DNA of 41,496 bases, taken from assembly GCA_913049555.1 (NCBI GenBank), contig CAJWYM010000029.1, positions 1 through 41,496 of the forward strand. The letters are read 5' to 3'. This stretch comes from an uncultured Opitutia bacterium (GTDB lineage Bacteria; Verrucomicrobiota; Verrucomicrobiia; Opitutales; CAJWYM01). The notes beneath the pieces are model-generated. The model did not search any database, was not told where the DNA came from, and worked only from the letters and a program-made list of their open reading frames with translations. The stretch's first letter is position 1, and each line of letters opens with the position of its first letter. The translations under genes were made by a program, and so were the position numbers. This document shows, piece by piece, positions 1-8,193 of the stretch.

Positions 1-1
1 A

Positions 2-727
2 GAGGGCCCTGAGGGAGAGGATCCGGGAGCTGAAGGTGAAGAATCTGCAGATGGAGAACCGACTGTTGAAGAGGAGGAAGGTTCCTCGGAGGGTGAGATG
101 AGTGAGGACGAGGCTGGCGGTGAGGAAGAGGCTGCGGCTGAAGAAGAATCTGGCGCTGAAGAGGAAGCAGGAGAAGAGGCTAGCGAGGAAGAGGCCAGTG
201 GAGAAGAGGAAGCAGAAGGGGAAGAAGCTACTGAAGAAGAAGCCACTGAAGAGGAGGCTAGCGAAGACGAATCAGAAGGAGAAGCTACTGAAGAAGAAGG
301 CAGTGAGGAAGAAGGCAGTGAAGAGGAGGAAGCCACCGCAGTGGATACTGGAGAACCTGTGGATGGAACGGACACGAGTTCGGACGATCAGGTGATGTTG
401 CCTGGCGAAACCATCAGTATAGGCGGAGCCGATGCAGGCCCACCGCCAGTCACTTTGAATACAGCCACTACACCAGAGGTTCGATCCGGTCTTGGCAATA
501 CGAACACCGCCACTGCCGATGTGCCTCCACCTCCAGCCACTCCGGTTCCGCCTCCGGTTGCTCCAGCTCCGCCAGCACTGGATGTGATGCGAGCCGTTTC
601 CGGTCAAACCATGGGTCTAAATTTTGGAGGGCCCCCTGTGGTGCCTCCCCCTCAAATTCAAGTGAAGTTGGATTTCAGCACGGGCCCCAATGTGATGAAT
701 GCCCTCGGATCCCTTCCCGGATTTTAG
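2..727 (+). CDS. Acidic Glu/Ala-rich protein with proline-rich tail, 5'-truncated
   Basis: The reading frame is open from the window edge, so this is the 3' end (241 residues) of a longer gene; the ATG at 98 is internal. Roughly the first 120 visible residues are almost all Glu, Ala, Ser, Gly and Thr, in repeats of the type EEEA/EEAT/EEGS. A Pro/Val/Ala-rich stretch follows (about residues 150-225), and the protein ends in GSLPGF. No catalytic motif or membrane segment is visible in this part. The codons are mostly GAA/GAG, making the + strand very purine-rich over about 340 bp. Low-complexity acidic tails occur in surface or DNA/metal-interacting proteins, but nothing here fixes a function; the missing N-terminus would decide it. 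Confidence 0.75.
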   Translation, partial: EGPEGEDPGAEGEESADGEPTVEEEEGSSEGEMSEDEAGGEEEAAAEEESGAEEEAGEEASEEEASGEEEAEGEEATEEEATEEEASEDESEGEATEEEGSEEEGSEEEEATAVDTGEPVDGTDTSSDDQVMLPGETISIGGADAGPPPVTLNTATTPEVRSGLGNTNTATADVPPPPATPVPPPVAPAPPALDVMRAVSGQTMGLNFGGPPVVPPPQIQVKLDFSTGPNVMNALGSLPGF

Positions 728-905
728 GCTGGAATTCCTCAAGAGTGATTGGACTTCAATCTCTGTTATTAGCTTGCGATGACTCATAGAGATCATAAAT
801 AGCTCTAGGTATTTCTTAGCGATCCAAGAATGTTCTTCTTTTCTGTATACATCTTTAGGGTGGATCCTTCTTGCCCTAATTGGACCTTGGTTTCATTATT
901 ATTTT

Positions 906-1898
906 ATGTTACCTACTCTGAAAATTTGTTCGGAAATATTGAATCAAGCGACTAAAAAGAAGCTTTTAGTGATTGGGGATATTATGCTAGACCATTACGT
1001 TTGGGGTGATGCTACCAGAATCTCTCCGGAAGCTCCAGTGCCAGTCGTTTCTGTCTTTAAAGACAACTACATTGCCGGAGGAGCTGCAAATGTAGCTTTA
1101 AATATTGCTCATCTGAATGCAGGTAGAATTTCATTATGTGGATGGATGGGTCGGGATGATGGAGGGAAGATTCTCCTTGAGTTATTGAAAAAAAATCGAA
1201 TTGAAATTCTTTCTGATTTTGTTGCTGAGGAAATCGCTACTATTCTGAAAGCCCGGGTTATGGTTCAAACCCAACAACTTTGCCGGATCGATCGTGAAAA
1301 CCCACCCAAACATTATGCAGTGCCTGAGGGGTCTGCTAGGTCGGGAATGATGGAGGCGGTTCGCCAAGCGGATGGTGTGATTCTTTCAGACTATGGAAAA
1401 GGAATGATTGATGCGTCTATGATCGCTGAAATTCGCTCCATCACAAATGAAACTGGAGCGGTTCTTAGCATGGATCCCAAACCTCGTAGAAAAATGGTTT
1501 TTTCTGATTTAGATATTATGACCCCGAACCGATCCGAATCTTTAGAGCTTGCAGGCATTCAGTGTGGGAGTCATGACCCTTTCCCTGCCGAGGCTGTTTG
1601 CAAAGCCATTTGGGAAAAGCACCATCCTCGTTCGTTGTTGATCACTCTCGGGGCCGAGGGAATGGTCCTTTGTGAGGAGGGAAGGGTTTTGGAACGTATT
1701 TCTACGACTGCTAAGGAGGTGTTTGATGTTTCTGGTGCTGGGGATACTGTAATTTCTGCCTTAACGCTTGCCTTGACTGTTGGGATCCCTCTTGTAGATG
1801 CCGCTAAGTTTGCCAACTTTTGCGCTGGGATCGTGGTTGCAAAAATTGGTACTGCTACTTTGAGCAGTGAGGAAATTCTTTCAAAATTAGAGGGATGA
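906..1898 (+). CDS. rfaE1: D-glycero-beta-D-manno-heptose-7-phosphate kinase (RfaE/HldE domain I)
   Basis: Phosphorylates D-manno-heptose 7-phosphate to the 1,7-bisphosphate in ADP-heptose synthesis for LPS inner core. It is a PfkB/ribokinase-fold protein of 330 aa. The family stretch GDIMLDHYVWGDATRIS lies at residues 24-40, GGAANVALNIAHL at 58-70, and the ATP/anion-hole motif DVSGAGDT with the catalytic Asp at 274-281. The length matches the kinase domain alone: the C-terminal cytidylyl/adenylyltransferase half of E. coli HldE is absent, so that activity must be encoded elsewhere. The stop overlaps the start of the next gene by 4 bp, and that gene encodes the next pathway step. Family assignment is strong; the substrate is inferred from family and context. 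Confidence 0.93.
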   Translation: MLPTLKICSEILNQATKKKLLVIGDIMLDHYVWGDATRISPEAPVPVVSVFKDNYIAGGAANVALNIAHLNAGRISLCGWMGRDDGGKILLELLKKNRIEILSDFVAEEIATILKARVMVQTQQLCRIDRENPPKHYAVPEGSARSGMMEAVRQADGVILSDYGKGMIDASMIAEIRSITNETGAVLSMDPKPRRKMVFSDLDIMTPNRSESLELAGIQCGSHDPFPAEAVCKAIWEKHHPRSLLITLGAEGMVLCEEGRVLERISTTAKEVFDVSGAGDTVISALTLALTVGIPLVDAAKFANFCAGIVVAKIGTATLSSEEILSKLEG

Positions 1899-2446
1899 AA
1901 GGGGCGGTATTTTTAGATCGAGATGGAACTCTTATCTTTGATAAAGATTATTTACACGATCCGGCATTAGTTGAGCTTATCCCAAGAGTAGTCGAGGGAT
2001 TGCAAAAATTATCAGAGGCGGGCTACTTATTGTTTTTATTGACCAATCAATCGGGGGTCGGTCGCGGTTATTTCAGACTTGAGGATGCAGTGGCTTGCAA
2101 TCAAAAAATGATGGAGCTTTTAGGAGACGAAATTGTCTTTCAGGAAATTTGCATTGCGCCCGAGGCTCCAGGAGAAAGCAGTCTTTATCGAAAACCTTCT
2201 CCCTTATTTATTGAAGAGATGTTGGTTCAATACAATTTGTTAGCTCAGGAATGCTTTATGGTTGGAGATCGACAATCAGATATTGAATCAGGACTCAGAG
2301 CCGGGGTCCGGTCTATTCTTTTAGAATGCGGAAAAGAGATTCCAGATTCCACTTCTGTCTATGCCAGTGAAAAGAAAGTGGCTCGATCTAGAGATTTGTT
2401 CGATGCGGTGGAAGAAGTTATTTTAAAATCCAATTCCATCTCATAA
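1895..2446 (+). CDS. gmhB: D-glycero-D-manno-heptose 1,7-bisphosphate 7-phosphatase (HAD family)
   Basis: Removes the 7-phosphate of heptose 1,7-bisphosphate, the step after the kinase encoded immediately upstream (4-bp ATGA overlap, likely translational coupling). It is a HAD-superfamily hydrolase of 183 aa. The nucleophile motif FLDRDGT is at residues 6-12 (Asp8 nucleophile, Asp10 acid/base), TNQSG at 50-54, RKP at 99-101, and the Mg-binding motif GDRQSD at 124-129. Oddity: GmhB and HisB phosphatases normally carry a structural zinc site of the form C-x-H then C-x-C just before RKP. Here only Cys86 remains; the His is replaced, and SLYRKP stands where CxCRKP is expected. Family membership is clear, and the function is supported by the neighbour. 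Confidence 0.88.
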   Translation: MKGAVFLDRDGTLIFDKDYLHDPALVELIPRVVEGLQKLSEAGYLLFLLTNQSGVGRGYFRLEDAVACNQKMMELLGDEIVFQEICIAPEAPGESSLYRKPSPLFIEEMLVQYNLLAQECFMVGDRQSDIESGLRAGVRSILLECGKEIPDSTSVYASEKKVARSRDLFDAVEEVILKSNSIS

Positions 2447-2485
2447 CCAACAAGCAGAGCTTTGGTTTAAAATAAAAGAATAGGT

Positions 2486-3274
2486 CTATAAGAGCGTTAT
2501 TTTTTCTGGAACCAAATGGATTTGAGGCTTATCAATTATCTGTCCGGAACTGTGGATGACGCTTCGAGGTGTAATATAGTCAAAGAGACTTTTTCTTTTG
2601 CTAATATGGAGTTTGATCCCTGCATATTGGTAAGCAGCCACAACCAGTGTGGAGCAGATGTAATCATTGGAAACTTGGGATTTATTTTTGGGAAACAAAC
2701 CGACTTCAGTGAGACCAATAATCCCAGAGAATCCAGAGGGTTCCCATTTCTTCATGAATTCCTGAGTGGCAGAAACAAAGTAGAGCAAGTTCCTAATATC
2801 TAGTTCTTTAGAGGTTTTGATTCGATAAAGGCGAATCCATGAATCTTGGTAATTGTTGAGGGGTTTTAATGCAATTCCAACCTTGGGTTCTGTTGTGAAA
2901 ACCGCTTTATTACCCGTTTTTTTATCAGGAATGATAATCCCAAGGTGCAGATGATTAGAATTGGTGATTGAAACTAAGTCTCCAACTTTTGCTGTCTCTT
3001 CAATGGTCTTGGAGGCTTCGGAGTTTTCGGGTGAAAAATTCTGAATCCACTCGAAATGGACTCTTTCTTTTTGAATCTCTTTGGAATTTACAGTCGAAGA
3101 ATAGTCCACAATTCTGAGAAAAAAAGGGGCATCAATTTTCTCTCTGGGCTTGAGATAGTCATTCGCTCCCATTGCATTGGGAGAATTCTCAGGGCTTGTT
3201 TCACAAGAGTAAAATAGGGTAGATAGTAATAAAAAGCTTACTAAAGATTGGATTGATATGGGACGGTTCTTCAT
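2486..3274 (-). CDS. YiiX/YaeF-like permuted papain (NlpC/P60 superfamily) lipoprotein
   Basis: 262 aa. The N-terminus is a signal peptide with a hydrophobic core at residues 11-22, ending in FYSC (Cys24), an imperfect lipobox, so it is probably a lipoprotein. The rest fits the circularly permuted papain-like group of NlpC/P60 proteins. A VGDLVSI strand (97-103) leads into HLHLGI (His108/His110), the usual site of the catalytic His. Cys207 in YICSTLVVAAYQYAG resembles the family's CSELVxxAY motif and is the expected nucleophile. Such enzymes cleave amide or ester bonds in peptidoglycan peptides or lipids; the substrate cannot be read from sequence. It is convergent with gmhB, separated by 39 bp, and shares no operon with it. 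Confidence 0.7.
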   Translation of the reverse strand: MKNRPISIQSLVSFLLLSTLFYSCETSPENSPNAMGANDYLKPREKIDAPFFLRIVDYSSTVNSKEIQKERVHFEWIQNFSPENSEASKTIEETAKVGDLVSITNSNHLHLGIIIPDKKTGNKAVFTTEPKVGIALKPLNNYQDSWIRLYRIKTSKELDIRNLLYFVSATQEFMKKWEPSGFSGIIGLTEVGLFPKNKSQVSNDYICSTLVVAAYQYAGIKLHISKRKSLFDYITPRSVIHSSGQIIDKPQIHLVPEKITLL

Positions 3275-3767
3275 AGGCAGCTCATCGTTCGCTTATAGAT
3301 AGCATTCAGGGATAGTCTTGAACATACCAACGAACCCTAAAAAAGCAACCCCAAGTAGAGTGGTTTTATGAAAATAGGTACTCTAAAGTGGGATTTTTAT
3401 AAGCCGGATGATGCAAGCAGAAAATGAGATTCAAGTATAAGTCTTAAAGCTGAATGAGATGCTACCCCTAAAAAGTGAAGCCTCTGCTTCCTTGAAGGGT
3501 TTTATAAATCATTGCAGCCGAATCCGAGAAACTTGAAATCATCGTTCTAATGAAGGTATACAGGTTTGAAATAAAAAGGAATAAGAGAAGCCTCCAATGG
3601 AATCTAAAATTCAGAGTATTATAGAAGATTCAATCATCGTTTTGGCTCAAATAAAACCAGAGGAACTTAAATTCGTTAGGGGAGTCCCAACCGGTTTTAA
3701 AAAAAACTTGATTTAAAGGAGTGAGTCTATCGGTTGTCTATTGTTTTAATAGGGTAGCATCCATCCA
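3275..3767. other. Non-coding spacer of about 490 bp with no conserved gene
   Basis: No ORF of convincing length on either strand. It lies upstream of the papain-like lipoprotein gene (minus strand) and downstream of the small exported-protein gene. Contents: a probable 5' region for the lipoprotein gene, a 10-bp inverted repeat (see 3458..3761), and a 39-codon ORF at 3597-3716 (+). The ORF's end reads VRGVPTGFKK, reminiscent of the DnaB helicase linker/Walker-region approach, directly before an A8 run. It looks like degraded sequence, but the similarity is short. Confidence 0.5.
3458..3761. repeat. Candidate small inverted-repeat-bounded element (MITE-like), weak
   Basis: GATGCTACCC at 3458-3467 is the exact reverse complement of GGGTAGCATC at 3752-3761, bounding about 304 bp of AT-rich non-coding sequence. 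No clear target-site duplication flanks it and the match does not extend beyond 10 bp. A chance pair in a spacer of this size is quite possible (order of one in ten). Confidence 0.2.
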
Positions 3768-4172
3768 TTATTTTTTAAATTTCTCCAATTCATAAATGTT
3801 ATTGACTAAAAATTCGTAATGCATTCCACCCCCTTTTCCAGCAACTCTAAGATCTCCAGTAACTACAATCTTTACTCTCTTACCTTTTAAATTTTTCAAT
3901 TCATCTGCACCGTAAAGATCGACGATTTGATCGTTCAACTTTAAATGCAAGGATTGGTTTTTGGGAATAAGCCCGTCTTTTTTAAATAGCTCAAGAGATT
4001 CACCATCTTTGACAGATACTTTGTAAAGATAATAACCACTTGCGGAGACATCTACAAGGTTGCCTACGAATTCGTAGTCACCTGGAACAACGATTTTTCT
4101 TTGATCCCCTTGAAGGAAGGGTGCGGCGGATAATAAAACAGCAAGAAATAGGGATTGGATTCTTATATTCAT
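3768..4172 (-). CDS. Small exported protein of unknown function
   Basis: 134 aa from the ATG at 4172. The open frame extends further upstream into the sulfatase gene, but this ATG gives a clean signal peptide (hydrophobic core SLFLAVLLSAAPFLQG, residues 7-22) and begins 11 nt after the sulfatase stop. The mature part is Lys-rich with alternating hydrophobic residues (VRVKIVVTG-type strands), suggesting a small beta-rich periplasmic or secreted domain that I do not recognise. The spacing suggests co-transcription with the sulfatase gene and possibly a shared role outside the cytoplasm, but no functional motif supports more than that. Confidence 0.65.
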   Translation of the reverse strand: MNIRIQSLFLAVLLSAAPFLQGDQRKIVVPGDYEFVGNLVDVSASGYYLYKVSVKDGESLELFKKDGLIPKNQSLHLKLNDQIVDLYGADELKNLKGKRVKIVVTGDLRVAGKGGGMHYEFLVNNIYELEKFKK

Positions 4173-4183
4173 ATTTACGAGGG

Positions 4184-5602
4184 TTAATTTTTGTTGAGTT
4201 TTTGTTTGAGCCATTGGGCAACATGATCCATGGCTTCTAATTCTGTTTGTCTGCCTTTGTCCCCTTGTGATTGCATCCAATCATCTAGCTCAAGGGATAA
4301 AGACTTCATGATTTTGTTGTATTCAGGGTTTTCAGCTAAGTTGTTTTCGCAGTAGGGATCTTGAATTATGTCATACAATTCATGGGCTGGACGTTTCATA
4401 TATTTTTTGATGAAAGAAACGGCATCCGGTCCCTGTCTTTGGGCTGCTTTGACGGCTCTTCTGGAGCTAGGAATACTGAAATTATTTTCAGGAAATAAGT
4501 TTCGAATATATCGATACCGATTGTTGACAACCGTTCTAATTCCGTAAGGATCTTTAGCTCCATTGACTGCTAAAGTGGTGTGTTCGCTGTAGGCAAATTT
4601 TTTGGGTTCTATTTTCTGGCCCAATAGCATGGGCTTGATGGAGCGACCATCCAATCCATCTTTTGATTTGCCACCCGCAACGTCTATGAAAGTTGGAACA
4701 ATATCCACATACTCTACAATGGAATTTTCTTGGGATCCTCTAGCAATTTTGCCAGGCCATCTTGCTACCATACCGCTTGCAACTCCCATTTCATAGCAAG
4801 TCCATTTGCCATAAGGAAAAGCACTTCCTTGTTCGGTAGAAACGATCAATAGAGTGTTGTCTTCTAGGTCGAGTGTTTTGAGCATTTCCATAATTTCTCC
4901 AACCTGTCCGTCAAAGTAGGTAATCTCCGCCAGATACTTGCAATAAGCTTCAAAGTGAGTGTCTAACAATTGAGGACTCATTTTGACTTGGCTTTTGGGG
5001 TATTTAGAAGCATCTCCTTTGTTGTAAGGGCCATGGGGTTCGTTGGAACACAAAAACATACAGACTGGGGATGCTTCTTTGGTAGATTCAAGGGCATTAT
5101 AAATCTGGGGGTATCTCCAGCCGTTTACAGGAACGACATCGCTTTTCTCAGGTTCAGCAAATTCATCGAAGTGCTCGAATGGAAAAACAGAGTCTGGGCC
5201 GATATGTTGCTTTCCTGCGAGAATCACTCGGTAATCCAAGTCAGATAGATAATGAGCAACGCTTTTCACATGAGAGTATGCATTGGCGTGGTTTGGGTAG
5301 GCACCGCTTTTGACAGGATGCAACCCCGTGTAAAGGGCATGTCTTGTAGGACTACACATCGCTGCAGATTGGTACACTCTGGTAAATTTCATACCCTCTT
5401 TAGAGAGTTGATTCATGAAGGGAGTTTTGGCTTGGCCTCCGTACAATTCTAGATCCTTGTAGGTGCAGTCGTCTGCTAAAATAAAAATCAGATTGGGTCG
5501 TTTGTTATCGATTCCTAAGAGCCAGCTTGGGTTGCCAAAAATTAGCAATCCAACACAAATAATTGAAATCAATCGCAATTGTTTTTTAATAGGAATTCGC
5601 AT
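4184..5602 (-). CDS. Sulfatase (arylsulfatase family, Cys-type)
   Basis: 472 aa exported sulfatase of the alkaline-phosphatase superfamily. A signal peptide covers about residues 1-30. NLIFILADD follows at 37-45 (Asp44/Asp45, metal ligands). The sulfatase signature CSPTR lies at 83-87; its Cys83 is the residue converted to formylglycine by a sulfatase-maturing enzyme, none of which is in this window. AGKQHIG corresponds to the family's GKWHLG, and STEQGSAFPYGKWTCYE to the second metal/substrate block. It probably hydrolyses sulfate esters of polysaccharides or small molecules; the substrate is not predictable. A small exported protein gene follows 11 bp downstream. Secreted sulfatases are characteristic of marine PVC bacteria. 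Confidence 0.92.
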   Translation of the reverse strand: MRIPIKKQLRLISIICVGLLIFGNPSWLLGIDNKRPNLIFILADDCTYKDLELYGGQAKTPFMNQLSKEGMKFTRVYQSAAMCSPTRHALYTGLHPVKSGAYPNHANAYSHVKSVAHYLSDLDYRVILAGKQHIGPDSVFPFEHFDEFAEPEKSDVVPVNGWRYPQIYNALESTKEASPVCMFLCSNEPHGPYNKGDASKYPKSQVKMSPQLLDTHFEAYCKYLAEITYFDGQVGEIMEMLKTLDLEDNTLLIVSTEQGSAFPYGKWTCYEMGVASGMVARWPGKIARGSQENSIVEYVDIVPTFIDVAGGKSKDGLDGRSIKPMLLGQKIEPKKFAYSEHTTLAVNGAKDPYGIRTVVNNRYRYIRNLFPENNFSIPSSRRAVKAAQRQGPDAVSFIKKYMKRPAHELYDIIQDPYCENNLAENPEYNKIMKSLSLELDDWMQSQGDKGRQTELEAMDHVAQWLKQKLNKN

Positions 5603-5668
5603 GGATAATAATTAACCATAAAAGAGTATTCAGCGGAATATGGATTATTGAAAAGGGGTGATTAGAAA

Positions 5669-5776
5669 ATGAAAAAAATATTTAAGGATTGGGTCTATAA
5701 AAGTTTGAAGAGTGTAGGGGACTACTTGAGGTGGGAAAATGATTTGAATGATCTCAGAAAAACGGGGATATTGTAA
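5669..5776 (+). CDS. Possible 35-residue small protein
   Basis: ATG at 5669 preceded by AAGGGGTGATTAGAAA, a reasonable Shine-Dalgarno-like purine stretch. The 35 codons give a basic/aromatic peptide starting MKKIFKDWVYKSLKSV and ending TGIL. It could form an amphipathic helix; no family is recognised. It lies in the 411-bp spacer (5603-6013) between the divergent sulfatase and lipA genes, which otherwise shows only AT-rich sequence. It may equally be a chance ORF. Confidence 0.25.
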   Translation: MKKIFKDWVYKSLKSVGDYLRWENDLNDLRKTGIL

Positions 5777-6013
5777 GAATTTTGTAAGAGAAATTAAAAC
5801 TGTTGGGTTCTGAAAAGTAAAAATAAAGATTGCAAAATTAAAATGTCCAATAACAAAAAAGGTCTATTCGTTTAAAAATAGAATATTAAAGGGTTTTAAT
5901 AATATACTCTAGGTTCCGTTGTTTTTCAAATTTGGATGGAGTTTTTCTATTCGATTTTCTGTGGATTCTTTAAAATAGTTGTAAAAATTTCAAAGTCGGA
6001 ATAGAAAGATTGT

Positions 6014-6895
6014 ATGGCTGATAGAAAACCAAAATGGCTCAGAGCAAAGTTGCCCGCGGGACCGACTTACAATGCCGTGCGTGAAATGGTCGATAAGAAT
6101 GAACTCAATACGGTTTGTCACAGTGCTCAGTGCCCTAATATGGGGGAGTGTTGGTCAAGAGGAACGGCCACGTTGATGATTCTTGGGAACGTTTGCACTC
6201 GCTCCTGTACATTTTGTAATATCCAAACAGGTCGACCTGCTGAACTCGATTTTGGGGAACCGGCACGGGTTGCCGACGCCGTTGCTAAAATGAAACTTAG
6301 GCATTGCGTCATTACTTCTGTTGCCAGAGATGATTTAGAGGATGGAGGGGCCTCTATTTGGGCTGCAACCATTCGGGCAATCCGATACAGAAATCCGGGC
6401 GTGGGGATTGAAATTTTAACTGCTGATTTCAGAGGCGTTGCGGATCACCTAGATATTGTTTTGAATGCTAAGCCGGATATTTTCAATCATAACATGGAAA
6501 CCGTCGAACGTTTACAAAGGCCGATTCGCAGAACAGCCACCTACAAGGGGTCTTTATGGACTTTAAACCATGCTAAGAGTCGTGGATTTACTACTAAATC
6601 AGGATTGATGCTGGGGATCGGTGAGAGGGAGAGTGAAATTGCTCAAACTCTGGAAGACTTACGTAAGATTGACGTGAATATCCTGACAATAGGCCAATAT
6701 TTGCAACCCACTCAAAAGCATGAACCGATCGATCGTTGGGTAACCCCAGAGGAGTTCGAAGAATGGAAAGAATTTGCTTTGGATCTTGGGTTCGGAGTTG
6801 TTGAATCTGGACCTTTGGTTCGTTCTTCTTACCATGCTGAGGAACAATCAGAGCGATTCGGTATTGAGGAATCTGTTGCATCCGAAGTCGCTTGA
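6014..6895 (+). CDS. lipA: Lipoyl synthase (radical SAM)
   Basis: Inserts two sulfurs into octanoyl groups on lipoate-dependent enzymes (PDH, OGDH, GcvH). 293 aa, normal family length. Both iron-sulfur sites are complete: the auxiliary cluster CX4CX5C (Cys35, Cys40, Cys46) and the radical-SAM motif CTRSCTFC (Cys61, Cys65, Cys68). The C-terminal motif GPLVRSSYHAEE carries the conserved RSSY serine that ligates the auxiliary cluster. The ATG at 6014 gives the normal N-terminus KPKWLRAKLP. No lipB is adjacent. The next gene (fba) is 79 bp downstream on the same strand with no terminator seen between them. Confidence 0.97.
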   Translation: MADRKPKWLRAKLPAGPTYNAVREMVDKNELNTVCHSAQCPNMGECWSRGTATLMILGNVCTRSCTFCNIQTGRPAELDFGEPARVADAVAKMKLRHCVITSVARDDLEDGGASIWAATIRAIRYRNPGVGIEILTADFRGVADHLDIVLNAKPDIFNHNMETVERLQRPIRRTATYKGSLWTLNHAKSRGFTTKSGLMLGIGERESEIAQTLEDLRKIDVNILTIGQYLQPTQKHEPIDRWVTPEEFEEWKEFALDLGFGVVESGPLVRSSYHAEEQSERFGIEESVASEVA

Positions 6896-6974
6896 TAGAA
6901 TCCTCTTGTGACGAACTCTCAAAAAAACTAATTTTAAATCTTTAACTGTATCCAAAACAAGGAATCAAAAAATC

Positions 6975-8048
6975 ATGGCAATGACGTTTAAACCCGGTGT
7001 CGTAACAGGAGACGACCTACAATCTTTATTTAGCTTTGCAAAGGAGAAATCTTTTGCAATGCCTGCAGTGAATTGCGTGAACACAAGTTCTGTAAATTGT
7101 GTGATGGAAGCCGCTGCCTCATTGAATGCGCCCGCAATGATTCAATTCTCTAACGGAGGTGGAGTTTTTTACGCTGGAAAGGGTATGAGCAATGAAAACC
7201 AACAAGCTGCAATTGCGGGTTCTGTTTCCGGTGCCAAACACATTCATGACATGGCAGAGAAGTATGGAGCCGTGATTGTTTTACATACGGACCATTGCGC
7301 TCGTAAATTACTCCCTTGGATGGATGGTATGTTGGATGAGGGTGAAAAGTTTTACCAATCAACTGGGAAGCCTCTTTTTAGCTCCCATATGATTGATCTT
7401 TCTGAGGAGCCGATCGAAGATAATATTGATACTTGTAAGAGTTACCTAGAGCGCATGAGCAAAATGGGAATGACTCTTGAAATTGAATTAGGAGTTACTG
7501 GGGGTGAGGAAGATGGCGTAGACAATACGGATATTGATTCTTCCAAATTATACACCCAACCTGAGGAGGTCGACTATGCATATACGGAGTTGATGAAAGT
7601 GAGCGATAAGTTTACGGTTGCGGCTGCTTTTGGGAATGTTCATGGGGTCTACAAACCTGGGAATGTTCAATTGACTCCGGTAATTCTTAAAAACTCTCAG
7701 GAGTATGTAAAAGCCAAACACAACATTGCAGAGCACAACCCAATAAATTTTGTATTTCATGGCGGTTCTGGCTCTACAGTCGAAGAAATTCGTGAAGGAA
7801 TCAGCTACGGTTCCATCAAGATGAATATCGATACCGACCAACAATGGGCAATGTGGGAAGGGGTTTTAGATTATTATAAGACAAACGAAGCCTATTTACA
7901 GGGACAAATTGGCAATCCAGATGGAGACGACAAGCCCAATAAAAAATACTACGATCCTCGCGTTTGGCTAAGAGCGGGTGAAAATACATTCATCGCCCGT
8001 CTGAAAAAAGCGTTTGAAGATTTGAATAACGTGAACACTCTTTCTTAG
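6975..8048 (+). CDS. fbaA: Class II fructose-bisphosphate aldolase
   Basis: Zn-dependent cleavage/condensation of fructose 1,6-bisphosphate in glycolysis and gluconeogenesis. 357 aa, the length of the E. coli FbaA subtype (class IIA) rather than the shorter IIB forms. VLHTDHCARKLLPW (from residue 102) carries the catalytic Asp106 and zinc-ligand His107. AAFGNVHGVYKPGN (near 220) and VFHGGSGS (near 262) supply further zinc and phosphate ligands. A second glycolytic gene, pgi, lies far away at 36.5 kb. Transcription ends at a strong hairpin just downstream. Confidence 0.97.
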   Translation: MAMTFKPGVVTGDDLQSLFSFAKEKSFAMPAVNCVNTSSVNCVMEAAASLNAPAMIQFSNGGGVFYAGKGMSNENQQAAIAGSVSGAKHIHDMAEKYGAVIVLHTDHCARKLLPWMDGMLDEGEKFYQSTGKPLFSSHMIDLSEEPIEDNIDTCKSYLERMSKMGMTLEIELGVTGGEEDGVDNTDIDSSKLYTQPEEVDYAYTELMKVSDKFTVAAAFGNVHGVYKPGNVQLTPVILKNSQEYVKAKHNIAEHNPINFVFHGGSGSTVEEIREGISYGSIKMNIDTDQQWAMWEGVLDYYKTNEAYLQGQIGNPDGDDKPNKKYYDPRVWLRAGENTFIARLKKAFEDLNNVNTLS

Positions 8049-8072
8049 TTTATAATACCAAGAAAGTTTTTA

Positions 8073-8101
8073 AAAACGGTCTTATCTAGACCGTTTTTTT
8101 T
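8073..8101. terminator. Bidirectional intrinsic terminator between fbaA and the oleA-like gene
   Basis: Stem AACGGTCT (8075-8082) pairs with AGACCGTT (8088-8095) across a 5-nt loop. A run of T follows on the + strand and a run of A precedes it, giving a U-tract on the minus strand too. It sits between two convergent genes, 25 bp after the fbaA stop. Confidence 0.85.
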
Positions 8102-8193
8102 ATGCCTAATGAGCGCTTGTGCCTGGACTCTTTTGCTCCGAATTCCTCATGAGTTTTATGCTTGAATCTTATTTTCTATTGCCTCAACTGGGT

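Noticed and set aside
102-395. A 97-codon Lys/Arg-rich ORF overlapping the acidic protein in another frame
   Set aside because: It is the automatic result of reading GAA/GAG repeats one base out of frame (AAG/AGA/AAA codons); no start signal or conservation argument supports it.
4173-4280. N-terminal extension of the small exported protein into the sulfatase gene
   Set aside because: The extension would bury the obvious signal peptide starting at the ATG at 4172.
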